DNA from: Oscillospiraceae bacterium
GTDB lineage: Bacteria > Bacillota > Clostridia > Oscillospirales > Oscillospiraceae
Length of the DNA stretch: 11,229 bases
Direction: 5' to 3'
Assembly: GCA_016295225.1 (NCBI GenBank)
Contig: JAEDLP010000055.1
Span: forward strand, 1-11,229
Shown here piece after piece: positions 1 to 6,227 of the stretch (its first letter is position 1; each line of letters starts with the position of its first letter). The notes under the pieces were generated by a model that saw only the letters and a list, made by a program, of their open reading frames with translations, was not told where the DNA came from and searched no databases. The position numbers and the translations under genes are program-made.

Positions 1-320
1 AGGACATCAAGGCCTTCTATATGCGCCTGAACGACGACGGCAAGACCGTGGCCGCCACCGACTGCCTGGTCCCCGGCATCGGCGAGATCATCGGCGGCTC
101 CCAGCGCGAGGAGCGTCTGGACGTGCTGGAGGCCCGCATCAAGGAGCTGGGCATGAATCCCGAGGACTACTCCGCTTACCTGGACCTGCGCCGGTACGGC
201 TCCTGCAAGCACGCCGGGTTCGGCCTGGGCTTCGAGCGCATGGTCATGTACCTGACCGGCATCTCCAACATCCGCGACGTTCTGCCTCATCCCCGTACCG
301 TGGGTTCTGCTGAGTTCTGA
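1..320 (+). CDS. asnS: Asparaginyl-tRNA synthetase, C-terminal end (partial)
   Basis: This is the last ~105 codons of a class II aminoacyl-tRNA synthetase that charges tRNA-Asn with asparagine in the cytoplasm. The reading frame is already open at base 3 (DIKAFYMRLNDDGKTVAATD), so the start lies outside the window. The end carries the class II motif 3 arginine in GLGFERMVMYLTG followed by NIRDVLPHPRTVGSAEF, the ending typical of AsnRS; AspRS and LysRS end differently. The segment GIGEIIGGSQREERLD is also the AsnRS/AspRS-type catalytic core. The gene converges on lysA and is followed 18 bases later by a strong hairpin. Nothing in the visible part looks broken. Identity is seen directly from the motifs; only the N-terminal anticodon-binding part is unseen. 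Confidence 0.95.
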   Translation, partial: DIKAFYMRLNDDGKTVAATDCLVPGIGEIIGGSQREERLDVLEARIKELGMNPEDYSAYLDLRRYGSCKHAGFGLGFERMVMYLTGISNIRDVLPHPRTVGSAEF

Positions 321-338
321 GAACCTAAACAGCATAGC

Positions 339-376
339 AAACGACCGTTCCGAGTCAAATCGGAACGGTCGTTTTC
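339..376. terminator. Bidirectional intrinsic terminator between asnS and lysA
   Basis: A perfect 15-bp stem (339-353 with 360-374) closes a 6-base loop. Its outer base pairs are A-T, giving a T-run on both strands (GTTTTCG on +, GTTTGC on -). It sits between two convergent genes and probably stops both transcripts. Confidence 0.9.
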
Positions 377-393
377 GTTGGAACGCAATGGTT

Positions 394-1689
394 TCAGAGG
401 TCGCAGGCCACCAAATCCTCGAAGGTCTGCCGGCGGACAGCCAGGCGGGCCTTGCCCTCATGGAGCATCACCAGGGCCGGACGGCACAGGCGGTTGTAGT
501 TGGAGGACATGGTGAAGTTATAGGCCCCGGTGGTCAGGACGGCGATGAGATCGTCCCGCCGGGCCTCAGGCATCCGGATGTTCTCCTGGATCAGGTCGCC
601 GCTCTCGCAGCAGCGGCCGGCCACGGTGCAGACAAAATTCCGCTCATCGTTCATCCGGTCGGCGGGCAGGACGGTGTAGGGGGCCTGGTACAGGGCGTAC
701 CGGGGGTTGTCGGTCATGCCGCCGTTGACGGTGATGTAGCTGCGGTAGCCCTCGATGGTCTTCACGCCGCCCACCCGGTAGAGGGTGGCGCCGGCGTCGG
801 CCACGATGCTCCGGCCTGGCTCCAGGAGAACCTGGGGGACCGGGTAGTTTCGGGCGGCGCAGCCCGCCTTCAGGTGCTCGGACAGGGCCTTGATGTTGCC
901 GGGAATGTCCACCATCGGGTCGGTCTCCTGATAGCGGACGCCAAAGCCGCCCCCCAGGTTCAGGACCCGGACGGTGAAGCCCAGCCCCTGCCGCATCTCA
1001 TCGGCGAAGGCCAGGAGGATGTCCACCGCGTCGCAGAAGGGCTCGGCCTCGAAGATCTGAGAGCCGATGTGGCTGTGGAAGCCCAGGACGTCCAGGTTCT
1101 CCATCCCCACTGCGGCCTGGACAAACCGGGCAGCCTGTCCTGTTTCAATGGGGACGCCGAACTGGCAGTCGATGCGGCCGGTGTTGATGGCCTGGAGGGT
1201 GTGGGGGTCGATGCCGGGGGTGACCCGGAGGAGAACCTTCTGCTTGATGCCCTTCTCGCCGGCATAGCGGTTCACCCGCTCCAGCTCGTGGTGGTTGTCC
1301 ACGATGAAATGGCCCACGCCGTTGTCCATGGCGTAGAGGATGTCCTCGTCGGTCTTGTTGTTGCCGTGGAAGTAGAGGCGCTCCGCCGGGAACCCGCCGG
1401 CCAGGGCGGTGTAGATCTCGCCGGGGGAGACCACGTCGGCCCCCATGCCCTCCTCCTGCAGCACCGGGTAGAGGCCCTTGAAGCACAGGGCTTTGCCGGC
1501 AAAGAGGGGGTAGGACCCGGCAGGCATATACTCGGCCAGGGCCTGGACATAGGTGCGGCAGTTGGCCCGGACCCGGTCCTCGTCCAGCACGTACAGGGGG
1601 GCGCCGAACTCCTCGACCAGGGTCACCGCGTCGATGCCGCCGATGGTCAGATGGCCCTTCTCATTGATTCCCAGATTGTCATACAGCAT
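394..1689 (-). CDS. lysA: Diaminopimelate decarboxylase
   Basis: A 431-aa PLP enzyme that decarboxylates meso-diaminopimelate to L-lysine, the last step of the pathway. Visible landmarks of the fold III (alanine racemase-like) decarboxylase family: the PLP lysine in PLFAGKAL (K66; the family usually has FAxKAN), HSHIGSQ (205-211), the phosphate-binding GGGFG (246-250), EPGR (290-293), CESGD (361-365), which donates a catalytic cysteine across the dimer, and a conserved tyrosine in GAYNFTMSSNYN (Y390). Length fits the family. The chosen ATG has AGGA about 8 bases upstream. It is the last gene of a dapA-dapB-lysA operon, 138 bases after dapB. Regulation is probably through the lysine riboswitch upstream of dapA. 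No defect is seen. Confidence 0.96.
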   Translation of the reverse strand: MLYDNLGINEKGHLTIGGIDAVTLVEEFGAPLYVLDEDRVRANCRTYVQALAEYMPAGSYPLFAGKALCFKGLYPVLQEEGMGADVVSPGEIYTALAGGFPAERLYFHGNNKTDEDILYAMDNGVGHFIVDNHHELERVNRYAGEKGIKQKVLLRVTPGIDPHTLQAINTGRIDCQFGVPIETGQAARFVQAAVGMENLDVLGFHSHIGSQIFEAEPFCDAVDILLAFADEMRQGLGFTVRVLNLGGGFGVRYQETDPMVDIPGNIKALSEHLKAGCAARNYPVPQVLLEPGRSIVADAGATLYRVGGVKTIEGYRSYITVNGGMTDNPRYALYQAPYTVLPADRMNDERNFVCTVAGRCCESGDLIQENIRMPEARRDDLIAVLTTGAYNFTMSSNYNRLCRPALVMLHEGKARLAVRRQTFEDLVACDL

Positions 1690-1785
1690 AGGTCATTCCT
1701 GTCTTTCTGTCTCATGTTCTTCTCGATGGATACAACCTCCCGTGACCGGGCATGTGCGCCGGATACCAGATTGGTTGGAAGCGAG

Positions 1786-1829
1786 ATTAAAGTTCTTTTG
1801 GGATCCTTTTTCTTCCAAGAAAAAGGATC
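1786..1829 (-). repeat. Palindromic repeat overlapping the dapB stop codon (copy 1)
   Basis: The hairpin arms 1802-1814 and 1817-1829 (GATCCTTTTTCTT with AAGAAAAAGGATC) pair perfectly over 13 bp with a 2-base loop. On the minus strand they are followed by CCAAAAGAACTTTAAT. The stem begins inside the dapB TGA (1828-1830). A second copy with the same tail lies at 2638-2678. There is no T-run after the stem on either strand, so this is not a standard terminator. It may be a dispersed intergenic repeat, or it may affect the 3' end of the upstream message. Confidence 0.8.
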
Positions 1830-2556
1830 AGGGTCCTAACAAATCGTCCATGTGGTAGAAGCCGGGGGCCTGCTTCACGATGAAGTTGGCCGCCGTCAAT
1901 GCCCCTTCCGCGAAGAGGGCCCGGTCGTGGGCCTGGTGCTTCAGGGAGATGGTCTGGTTGTCGGTGGCGAAGATAACTTCATGCTCCCCCACCACGTTGC
2001 CCATGCGCAGGGCGTGGATGCCGATCTCGTTGGGCTGGCGCTTGTGCTGGCCGGAGCGGCCGAAGACGTATTCCGCGTCAGGCCGCTTCTCCTTCACGGC
2101 GTCGGCCAGAAGGAGGGCGGTGCCGCTGGGGGCGTCGGCCTTGCGGTTGTGGTGGGCCTCGATGATCTCCACGTCGCAGCCGCCGAAGATGGCGGCGGCC
2201 TGCTTCACCAGGCGGGCCAGGAGGGCCACGCCCACGGACATGTTATAGGACTGGAAGACGGGGACGGACTTGGCCCCCTCCTCCAGGATGGCGAACTCCT
2301 CGGGGGTGTAGCCGGTGGTGGCGGCCACCAGGGGCAGGTTGCGGGACTTGCAGTAGTCCACCAGCTCCCGGGCGCTGGCGTGGTTGGAGAAGTCGATAAC
2401 CACGTCGGCAGGGCCGGTGTAGTCGGTCAGGGCGGCATAGATCCCCTCGCCGCCGGCCCGGTCCACGGCTGCCGCCAGGGTGGCGCCGGACTCGGCAATG
2501 ATCCGGCACACCTGCTGGCCCATGCGCCCCAAAGCGCCGTTTACGATGATGTTCAT
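1828..2556 (-). CDS. dapB: 4-hydroxy-tetrahydrodipicolinate reductase
   Basis: A 242-aa cytoplasmic reductase that converts the DapA product to tetrahydrodipicolinate using NAD(P)H. The N-terminal Rossmann motif NGALGRMGQQV (6-16) binds the nucleotide and AATTGYT (78-84) continues that domain. The catalytic signature EAHHNRKADAPSGTAL (133-148) holds the histidine pair H135/H136 and K139, matching the E. coli H159/K163 region. The start follows AAAGGTAG about 10 bases upstream. It is somewhat shorter than the E. coli enzyme (273 aa), as in many Clostridia. It is the middle gene of the lysine operon, 122 bases after dapA. Its stop codon lies within a palindromic repeat. Confidence 0.96.
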   Translation of the reverse strand: MNIIVNGALGRMGQQVCRIIAESGATLAAAVDRAGGEGIYAALTDYTGPADVVIDFSNHASARELVDYCKSRNLPLVAATTGYTPEEFAILEEGAKSVPVFQSYNMSVGVALLARLVKQAAAIFGGCDVEIIEAHHNRKADAPSGTALLLADAVKEKRPDAEYVFGRSGQHKRQPNEIGIHALRMGNVVGEHEVIFATDNQTISLKHQAHDRALFAEGALTAANFIVKQAPGFYHMDDLLGP

Positions 2557-2637
2557 GATGTTTGCTACCTTTCAGTAAAATCAACCTTGTCTCAGCGGGC
2601 TGTAAGCTGCTGCTTTCTGCAAACGCTGGTACTCGGA

Positions 2638-2678
2638 ATTAAAGTTCTTTTTGGTTCTTTTTCTTTCAAGAAAAAGAA
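2638..2678 (-). repeat. Palindromic repeat abutting the dapA stop codon (copy 2)
   Basis: The hairpin arms 2655-2665 and 2668-2678 (TTCTTTTTCTT with AAGAAAAAGAA) pair over 11 bp. On the minus strand they are followed by CCAAAAAGAACTTTAAT, which differs from copy 1 mainly by one extra A. The stem begins at the base immediately after the dapA TAA (2679-2681). As in copy 1, there is no T-run after the stem. Confidence 0.8.
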
Positions 2679-3572
2679 TTACACGTTGATGCCCAGGGCG
2701 CGCATCCGCTGGAGCATCACCTGATAGTGGTCCTCCTCCATGGGAACCAGGGGCAGGCGCAGGAAGTTCTCGCAGAAGCCCATGGCGGCCATGGCGGCCT
2801 TGACGGGGATGGGGTTGCTCTCGCAGAACAGGGAGCGGATCAGGGGCATGAAGTCGCACTGGAGCTTGGCGGCCCCGGCCACGTCCCCGGCGAAGAACTT
2901 GTCGGTGATGGCCACGGTCTCAGCGGGGATGACGTTGGACAGAACGGAGATGCAGCCCATGCCGCCCATGGACAGGATGGGAACGATCTGGTCGTCGTTG
3001 CCGGAGTAGATGTCCAGCTTGTCGCCCACCAGGGAGAAGGTCTCCACGATCTTGGAGATGTCGCTGTTGGCCTCCTTGATGGCGCAGATGTTGGGGTGCT
3101 CGGCCAGCTTCACATAGGTCTCAGGGTTGATGCCGATGCCGGTGCGGGAGGGCACGTTATAGAGGATCACGGGCTTGGTGCTGGCGTCGGCGATGGTGTT
3201 GTACATCTGCACCAGGCCCTTCTGGGTGGTCTTATTATAATAAGGAGTCACAACCAGGACGCCGTCCGCGCCGTCGGCGCAGGCGCTTCTGGTCAGCTCC
3301 ACGGCGTAGTCGGTCTCGTTGCTGCCGGTGCCGCAGATGACGGGAACCCGGCCGTTGACGTGCTGAATGGAGCGGCGCATGACCTCCCGGTGCTCGGCGT
3401 CGGTGAGGGTGGAGCTCTCACCGGTGGTGCCGCAGATGACCAGGGCGTTGATCCCCTGGGCGATCTGCCAGTCGATGAGCTTTTCCAGACGATTGTAATC
3501 CACGCCGTCGGGGGTGGTGGGGGTAACCAGGGCAGTGGCGATGCCCTTGAAAATAGGATTCTGATGCTTCAT
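2679..3572 (-). CDS. dapA: 4-hydroxy-tetrahydrodipicolinate synthase
   Basis: A 297-aa TIM-barrel aldolase that condenses pyruvate with aspartate semialdehyde, the committed step toward diaminopimelate and lysine. Visible active-site residues: GTTGES (48-53) with T49/T50, PYYNK with Y112, LYNVPSRTG with Y138 and R143, and the Schiff-base lysine K166 in ICAIKEAN. A longer open frame runs upstream to 3710, but the start at 3572 is chosen because AGGAGG lies 8 bases before it and family homology begins there (MKHQNPIFKGIATALVTP). First gene of the dapA-dapB-lysA operon, preceded by a ~425-base leader holding a lysine riboswitch, so lysine should shut the operon down in addition to any feedback on the enzyme. 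Confidence 0.97.
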   Translation of the reverse strand: MKHQNPIFKGIATALVTPTTPDGVDYNRLEKLIDWQIAQGINALVICGTTGESSTLTDAEHREVMRRSIQHVNGRVPVICGTGSNETDYAVELTRSACADGADGVLVVTPYYNKTTQKGLVQMYNTIADASTKPVILYNVPSRTGIGINPETYVKLAEHPNICAIKEANSDISKIVETFSLVGDKLDIYSGNDDQIVPILSMGGMGCISVLSNVIPAETVAITDKFFAGDVAGAAKLQCDFMPLIRSLFCESNPIPVKAAMAAMGFCENFLRLPLVPMEEDHYQVMLQRMRALGINV

Positions 3573-3587
3573 AATAAATTCCTCCTG

Positions 3588-3750
3588 CATAATTTGAGAT
3601 GCTCGCTTGATTTTTTTATTGCTATGAGAAAGAAACCATAAAATCGTGCTTTGCACGATTTTTTCGCCATATCCCCCGGTTGCCCCAACAGGGCGAGGGG
3701 GATGGCTCAAATTATGATTTTTTTATTGCTGCGCAATAAAAAAATCAAGC
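3588..3750 (-). repeat. Cluster of nested inverted repeats in the dapA leader
   Basis: This stretch lies between the riboswitch terminator and the dapA ribosome binding site. An 11-bp inverted repeat CATAATTTGAG (3588-3598) / its complement (3706-3716) encloses about 107 bases. An 18-bp inverted repeat GCTTGATTTTTTTATTGC (3605-3622) pairs exactly with 3733-3750, and a 15-bp hairpin (3715-3729 with 3733-3747) uses the same bases. Between them are two more hairpins: 3640-3649 with 3653-3662 (AAAATCGTGC type) and 3671-3677 with 3697-3703. It could be a small inserted MITE-like element or a duplicated terminator region. No coding sequence is seen in it. Confidence 0.65.
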
Positions 3751-3773
3751 TGGCTATGCGGGATAGCTGCTTG
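3735..3773 (-). terminator. Intrinsic terminator of the lysine riboswitch (expression platform)
   Basis: On the minus strand CAAGC/GCTTG and GCTAT/ATAGC stems (3746-3773, with a small internal loop and loop CCCGC) are followed directly by ATTTTTTTATTG. It lies 47 bases downstream of the aptamer and upstream of dapA. Its 5' arm contains AGCTATCC, which also occurs at the 3' side of aptamer helix P1 (complement of 3821-3828), so an exchange of pairing partners is plausible. Confidence 0.8.
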
Positions 3774-3820
3774 ATAAAACGACAAATACCCCCGGCAGAT
3801 AGGCCGGGCTGTTATATCAA

Positions 3821-3990
3821 GGATAGCTCTCCGCAAACTGTTCCATTTGCGACAGTCGGACAACTGTTCGTTTGTCCGCCCAGCCTGGACTTCCATGCAG
3901 GAAAGCCCGGCTTCGGCGTCTGCCCCTTTTCCCGCCCCTGCCCTGCACGGCATTGGCAACGGGTACTCTTGGCGAAACGCACCTCTATCT
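3821..3990 (-). promoter_or_regulatory. Lysine riboswitch (L box) aptamer
   Basis: Read on the minus strand, the sequence has L-box landmarks in order: GATAGAGGTGCG (P1 and core), CAAGAGTA, a GGGG...GCCGAAG block, GGCTGGGC, a stem CGGACAA/TTGTCCG, CTGTC, a stem CGCAAA/TTTGCG, and GGAGAGCTATC closing P1 with GATAG. These match the B. subtilis lysC leader element by element, and the span of ~170 nt is normal for this class. In this class, lysine binding to the nascent RNA favours the downstream terminator. Here it controls dapA-dapB-lysA. Motif identity is seen in the sequence; the off-switch behaviour is from the family. Confidence 0.93.
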
Positions 3991-4003
3991 CTGGTTTGGC
4001 AAT

Positions 4004-4032
4004 ATCTTAGTGGATTTCCCTCTCTTTGTCAA
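4004..4032 (-). promoter_or_regulatory. Promoter of the lysine operon
   Basis: On the minus strand TTGACA (complement of 4027-4032), 17 bp, then TAAGAT (complement of 4004-4009). Transcription should start near 3997, just before the riboswitch helix P1, giving a leader of about 425 bases. Confidence 0.85.
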
Positions 4033-4052
4033 GGGTAATTTTCCACAAAGGC

Positions 4053-4081
4053 GTGACAACGGGGGGAAACTGTGGTATGCT
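4053..4081 (+). promoter_or_regulatory. Promoter of the small acidic protein gene
   Basis: GTGACA (4053-4058), 17 bp, TATGCT (4076-4081). It points at the gene starting at 4117 and is divergent from the lysine operon promoter about 20 bases away. Confidence 0.65.
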
Positions 4082-4116
4082 GGGTGCAGAAAATTGCAAC
4101 GAGAGGTACAGACCCA

Positions 4117-4344
4117 ATGAATGATTGGAAGAATTTTGACTTGGGCGCTCTCTCCTCCATGGACGACCTGGATCTGGCCATGATGGGCCTGCTTCCCACG
4201 GAGGAGGAGCCTGAAACCCCGGAGGAGACCTCCACCGTCAGCCCCTTCCACGACATGGACAGCATCGAGTTCCACCTGTGGATGGAGGAGGAAGTGGACA
4301 AGGAGGCCGCCCGCCGCCTGGCCATGAAGAAACCCAAAAAGTGA
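4117..4344 (+). CDS. Small acidic protein of unknown function
   Basis: A 75-aa protein beginning MNDWKNFDLGALSSMDDLDL. The frame is open upstream to 4072, but the ATG at 4117 is preferred because GAGAGG lies 10 bases before it and the upstream ATG would overlap the -10 box. The N-terminal half is strongly acidic (MDDLDLAMMGLLPTEEEPETPEE). The C-terminal half looks helical and amphipathic (SIEFHLWMEEEVDKEAARRLAMKKPKK) and ends in a basic tail. There is no signal peptide or membrane segment. It has its own promoter and a terminator 3 bases after the stop, so it is a stand-alone gene. I do not recognise the family. The acidic body and lysine-rich end could suit a protein-binding adaptor, but that is speculation. 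Confidence 0.75.
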   Translation: MNDWKNFDLGALSSMDDLDLAMMGLLPTEEEPETPEETSTVSPFHDMDSIEFHLWMEEEVDKEAARRLAMKKPKK

Positions 4345-4347
4345 GCA

Positions 4348-4381
4348 AAAAACCGGCAGGAGCAAAATCCCGCCGGTTTTT
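4348..4381. terminator. Bidirectional terminator between the small gene and trpZ
   Basis: The 10-bp stem AAAAACCGGC (4348-4357) / GCCGGTTTTT (4372-4381) encloses a 14-base loop. T-runs follow on both strands. It serves the plus-strand small gene and the convergent minus-strand ABC transporter operon. Confidence 0.9.
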
Positions 4382-4414
4382 CTGTTGGTTGGAGGCTTCT
4401 CCCCTCCTGATTCC

Positions 4415-5179
4415 TCACTGCATACTCAGCTGGCCGAAGGTGGTGAGGATCTGGTCGGCGGTCATGGCCGCTTTCTCCTCCCCGGCCTTGTCCACCACGA
4501 TCTTTCCCCGGTCCAGCATCAGCAGCCGGTCGCCGTACTCCAGGGCGTAGCGCAGGTTGTGGGTGACCATCAGGGCGGTGAGGTTCTTCTCCTTCACCAC
4601 CTTGCCGGTGAGGGCCATGATGGTCTCGGCGGTCTTGGGGTCCAGGGCGGCGGTGTGCTCGTCCAGGATGAGGAATTTCAGCGGGGTCATGGTGGCCATA
4701 AGCAGGGCCACCGCCTGCCGCTGTCCGCCGGAGAGGGACCCCATCTTCACGTCCAGCTTATCCTCCAGGCCCAGGCCCAGACCGGAAAGCTGGTCCCGGT
4801 AGAAGTCCACCCGCTTCTTGTTCACCCCGAAGCCCAGGCCGAACTTCTTCCCCTTGTTGTCCGCCAGGGAGAGATTCTCCAGCATGGTCAGGCTGGGGCA
4901 GGTCCCCAGGGAGGGGTTCTGGTACACCCGGCCGATGGAGGCGTACCGCTGGAAATCCTTCTGCCTGCGGATGCTCTTCCCGTCGATGAGCACGTCGCCG
5001 CTGTCCAGGGGGATGCTGCCGCAGAGGATGTTCAGCAGGGAGGTCTTGCCCGAGCCGTTGCTCCCCACGATGGAGATGAACTGGCCGTCAGGAACCGTCA
5101 GGTCGAAGCCCTGGAAGAGCTTTAACTCGGTGACTGTGCCGGGGTTATAGGTTTTGGTCATGTTTCGGATCTCAAGCAT
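4415..5179 (-). CDS. trpZ: ABC transporter ATP-binding protein (tryptophan importer)
   Basis: A 254-aa ATPase that powers import on the cytoplasmic side. Walker A GSNGSGKT (39-46), Q-loop glutamine in RVYQNPS (Q87), signature LSGGQRQ (149-155), Walker B FLILDEHTAALD with catalytic E174, and switch histidine H207 in MVTHNLRYAL are all present, so it should be active. The sequence resembles the COG1101 group that pairs with COG4120 permeases and COG2984 binding proteins. The start overlaps the end of the permease gene by 8 bases (ATGCTTGA), with GGGGAGGAG upstream as ribosome binding site, indicating translational coupling. It is the last gene of the operon. The trpZ name follows the published trpXYZ usage; substrate is inferred from the upstream tryptophan T-box. 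Confidence 0.9.
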   Translation of the reverse strand: MLEIRNMTKTYNPGTVTELKLFQGFDLTVPDGQFISIVGSNGSGKTSLLNILCGSIPLDSGDVLIDGKSIRRQKDFQRYASIGRVYQNPSLGTCPSLTMLENLSLADNKGKKFGLGFGVNKKRVDFYRDQLSGLGLGLEDKLDVKMGSLSGGQRQAVALLMATMTPLKFLILDEHTAALDPKTAETIMALTGKVVKEKNLTALMVTHNLRYALEYGDRLLMLDRGKIVVDKAGEEKAAMTADQILTTFGQLSMQ

Positions 5180-6110
5180 GGATGATCTCCTCCCCTTTTC
5201 GACCGGCCGCCACCAGCACCAGCAGGAAGAGGACGGCGGTGATGAACTTCAGCATATTGGCCGGCAGACCCACGCTGATGGCGATCTGGATGCAGAATTT
5301 GTACAGGATACTGCCCAGCAGGACGGCCGTGGTCCCCTTGGGGCTGGCCAGGAACCGCAGGACGGGGATCTTGCCCATCCGGCAGGACACCCTGGACCCG
5401 GCGAAGAACCGGATCAGGGACACGCCGATGATGACGGTGGCCAGACCAAAGACCACCTGGCCGATGCCCATGACGGCGGAGTAGCTCCGCTGCTCCTGGC
5501 ACAGAACGCCGCCGCAGAGGGCCACCAGGGCGTTGGAGATGACCACGCCCAGGATCTTCATGTTGCCCTTGTTCTTGGCCAGGGTGGTGACCAGGGTGGC
5601 GTTGTCGCCCACCGCCCGCAGGAGGAGGCCGGACTTGGTGCGGAAGTAGAGATCCAGCACCAGCTTCACCACCAGCGCCAGCACCAGGGCCACCACCAGC
5701 TTCCGGCCGGTGAGGGTCAGGCCGCCCAGGACCGCCATGACAGGGGCGGAGACGAAGATGGTGTCCACCGCCCGCTCGATGGTCAGGTTGGACCCGGCGA
5801 TGAGCAGGTTGATGGAGGACAGGGCGGTCATGGTAATGATACCGGCCAGCAGGTCACGGACCCCCAGCTTCACGTGGATGAGACCGGTGCACAGGCCGGC
5901 CAGCGCGCCCGCAGCCGCGGCGCACACCAGGGTCAGCCAGGGGTCCACCCCCCGAAGCAGGAGGACGGCCGTCACCGCAGCCCCCAGGGGAAAGCTGCTG
6001 TCCACGGTCAGGTCGGGGAAATCCAGCACGGAGTAGGTAATATACACGCCGTAGGACAGCAGGGCGTAGATAAAACCCTGGGTCAGCGTACTGGCGATCA
6101 GGTCAGTCAT
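5172..6110 (-). CDS. trpY: ABC transporter permease (tryptophan importer)
   Basis: A 312-aa polytopic membrane protein of the branched-chain amino acid/ribose-type permease family (BPD_transp_2, COG4120). Multiple hydrophobic segments are visible, for example AAVTAVLLLRGV, LTLVCAAAAGALAGLCTG, APVMAVLGGLTLTG, LVVALVLALVVKLVLDLYF, GVVISNALVALCGGVL, VVFGLATVIIGVSLI and FITAVLFLLVLVAAG. The conserved EQRSYSAVMGIGQVVFGLATVIIG stretch is typical of this family. The start follows AAGGAGG 8 bases upstream. It overlaps the ATPase gene by 8 bases and lies 117 bases after the binding-protein gene. It should form the membrane channel with the ATPase as a homodimer pair. No defect is seen. Confidence 0.9.
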   Translation of the reverse strand: MTDLIASTLTQGFIYALLSYGVYITYSVLDFPDLTVDSSFPLGAAVTAVLLLRGVDPWLTLVCAAAAGALAGLCTGLIHVKLGVRDLLAGIITMTALSSINLLIAGSNLTIERAVDTIFVSAPVMAVLGGLTLTGRKLVVALVLALVVKLVLDLYFRTKSGLLLRAVGDNATLVTTLAKNKGNMKILGVVISNALVALCGGVLCQEQRSYSAVMGIGQVVFGLATVIIGVSLIRFFAGSRVSCRMGKIPVLRFLASPKGTTAVLLGSILYKFCIQIAISVGLPANMLKFITAVLFLLVLVAAGRKGEEIIHA

Positions 6111-6165
6111 GGGATAGCCTCCTTGTTGGTTGGTTGCGGCCCCCTTTGGGGCAGAACATGATGAG

Positions 6166-6196
6166 GTCGGGAACGAGCGGCATGCCCGTTCCCGAC
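6166..6196 (-). other. Hairpin between trpX and trpY
   Basis: The 10-bp arms GTCGGGAACG (6166-6175) and CGTTCCCGAC (6187-6196) pair perfectly around an 11-base loop. No T-run follows, so it is not a normal terminator. Such hairpins after binding-protein genes often protect the upstream message from decay and so raise binding protein over permease; that role is inferred here. Confidence 0.6.
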
Positions 6197-6227
6197 GAAA
6201 CCATCACGGATACATTCACTGAAACAA

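Noticed and set aside
388..1839. Long plus-strand open frame of 483 codons opposite lysA
   Set aside because: It is the antisense shadow of lysA in high-GC DNA; the translation is low-complexity (many V, G, H, Q) and has no family motif, while the minus frame has all LysA active-site residues.
2727..3641. Plus-strand frame of 304 codons opposite dapA, and similar frames opposite dapB and trpYZ
   Set aside because: Antisense shadows produced by GC-rich codon bias; no ribosome sites and repetitive G/H/Q/D composition.
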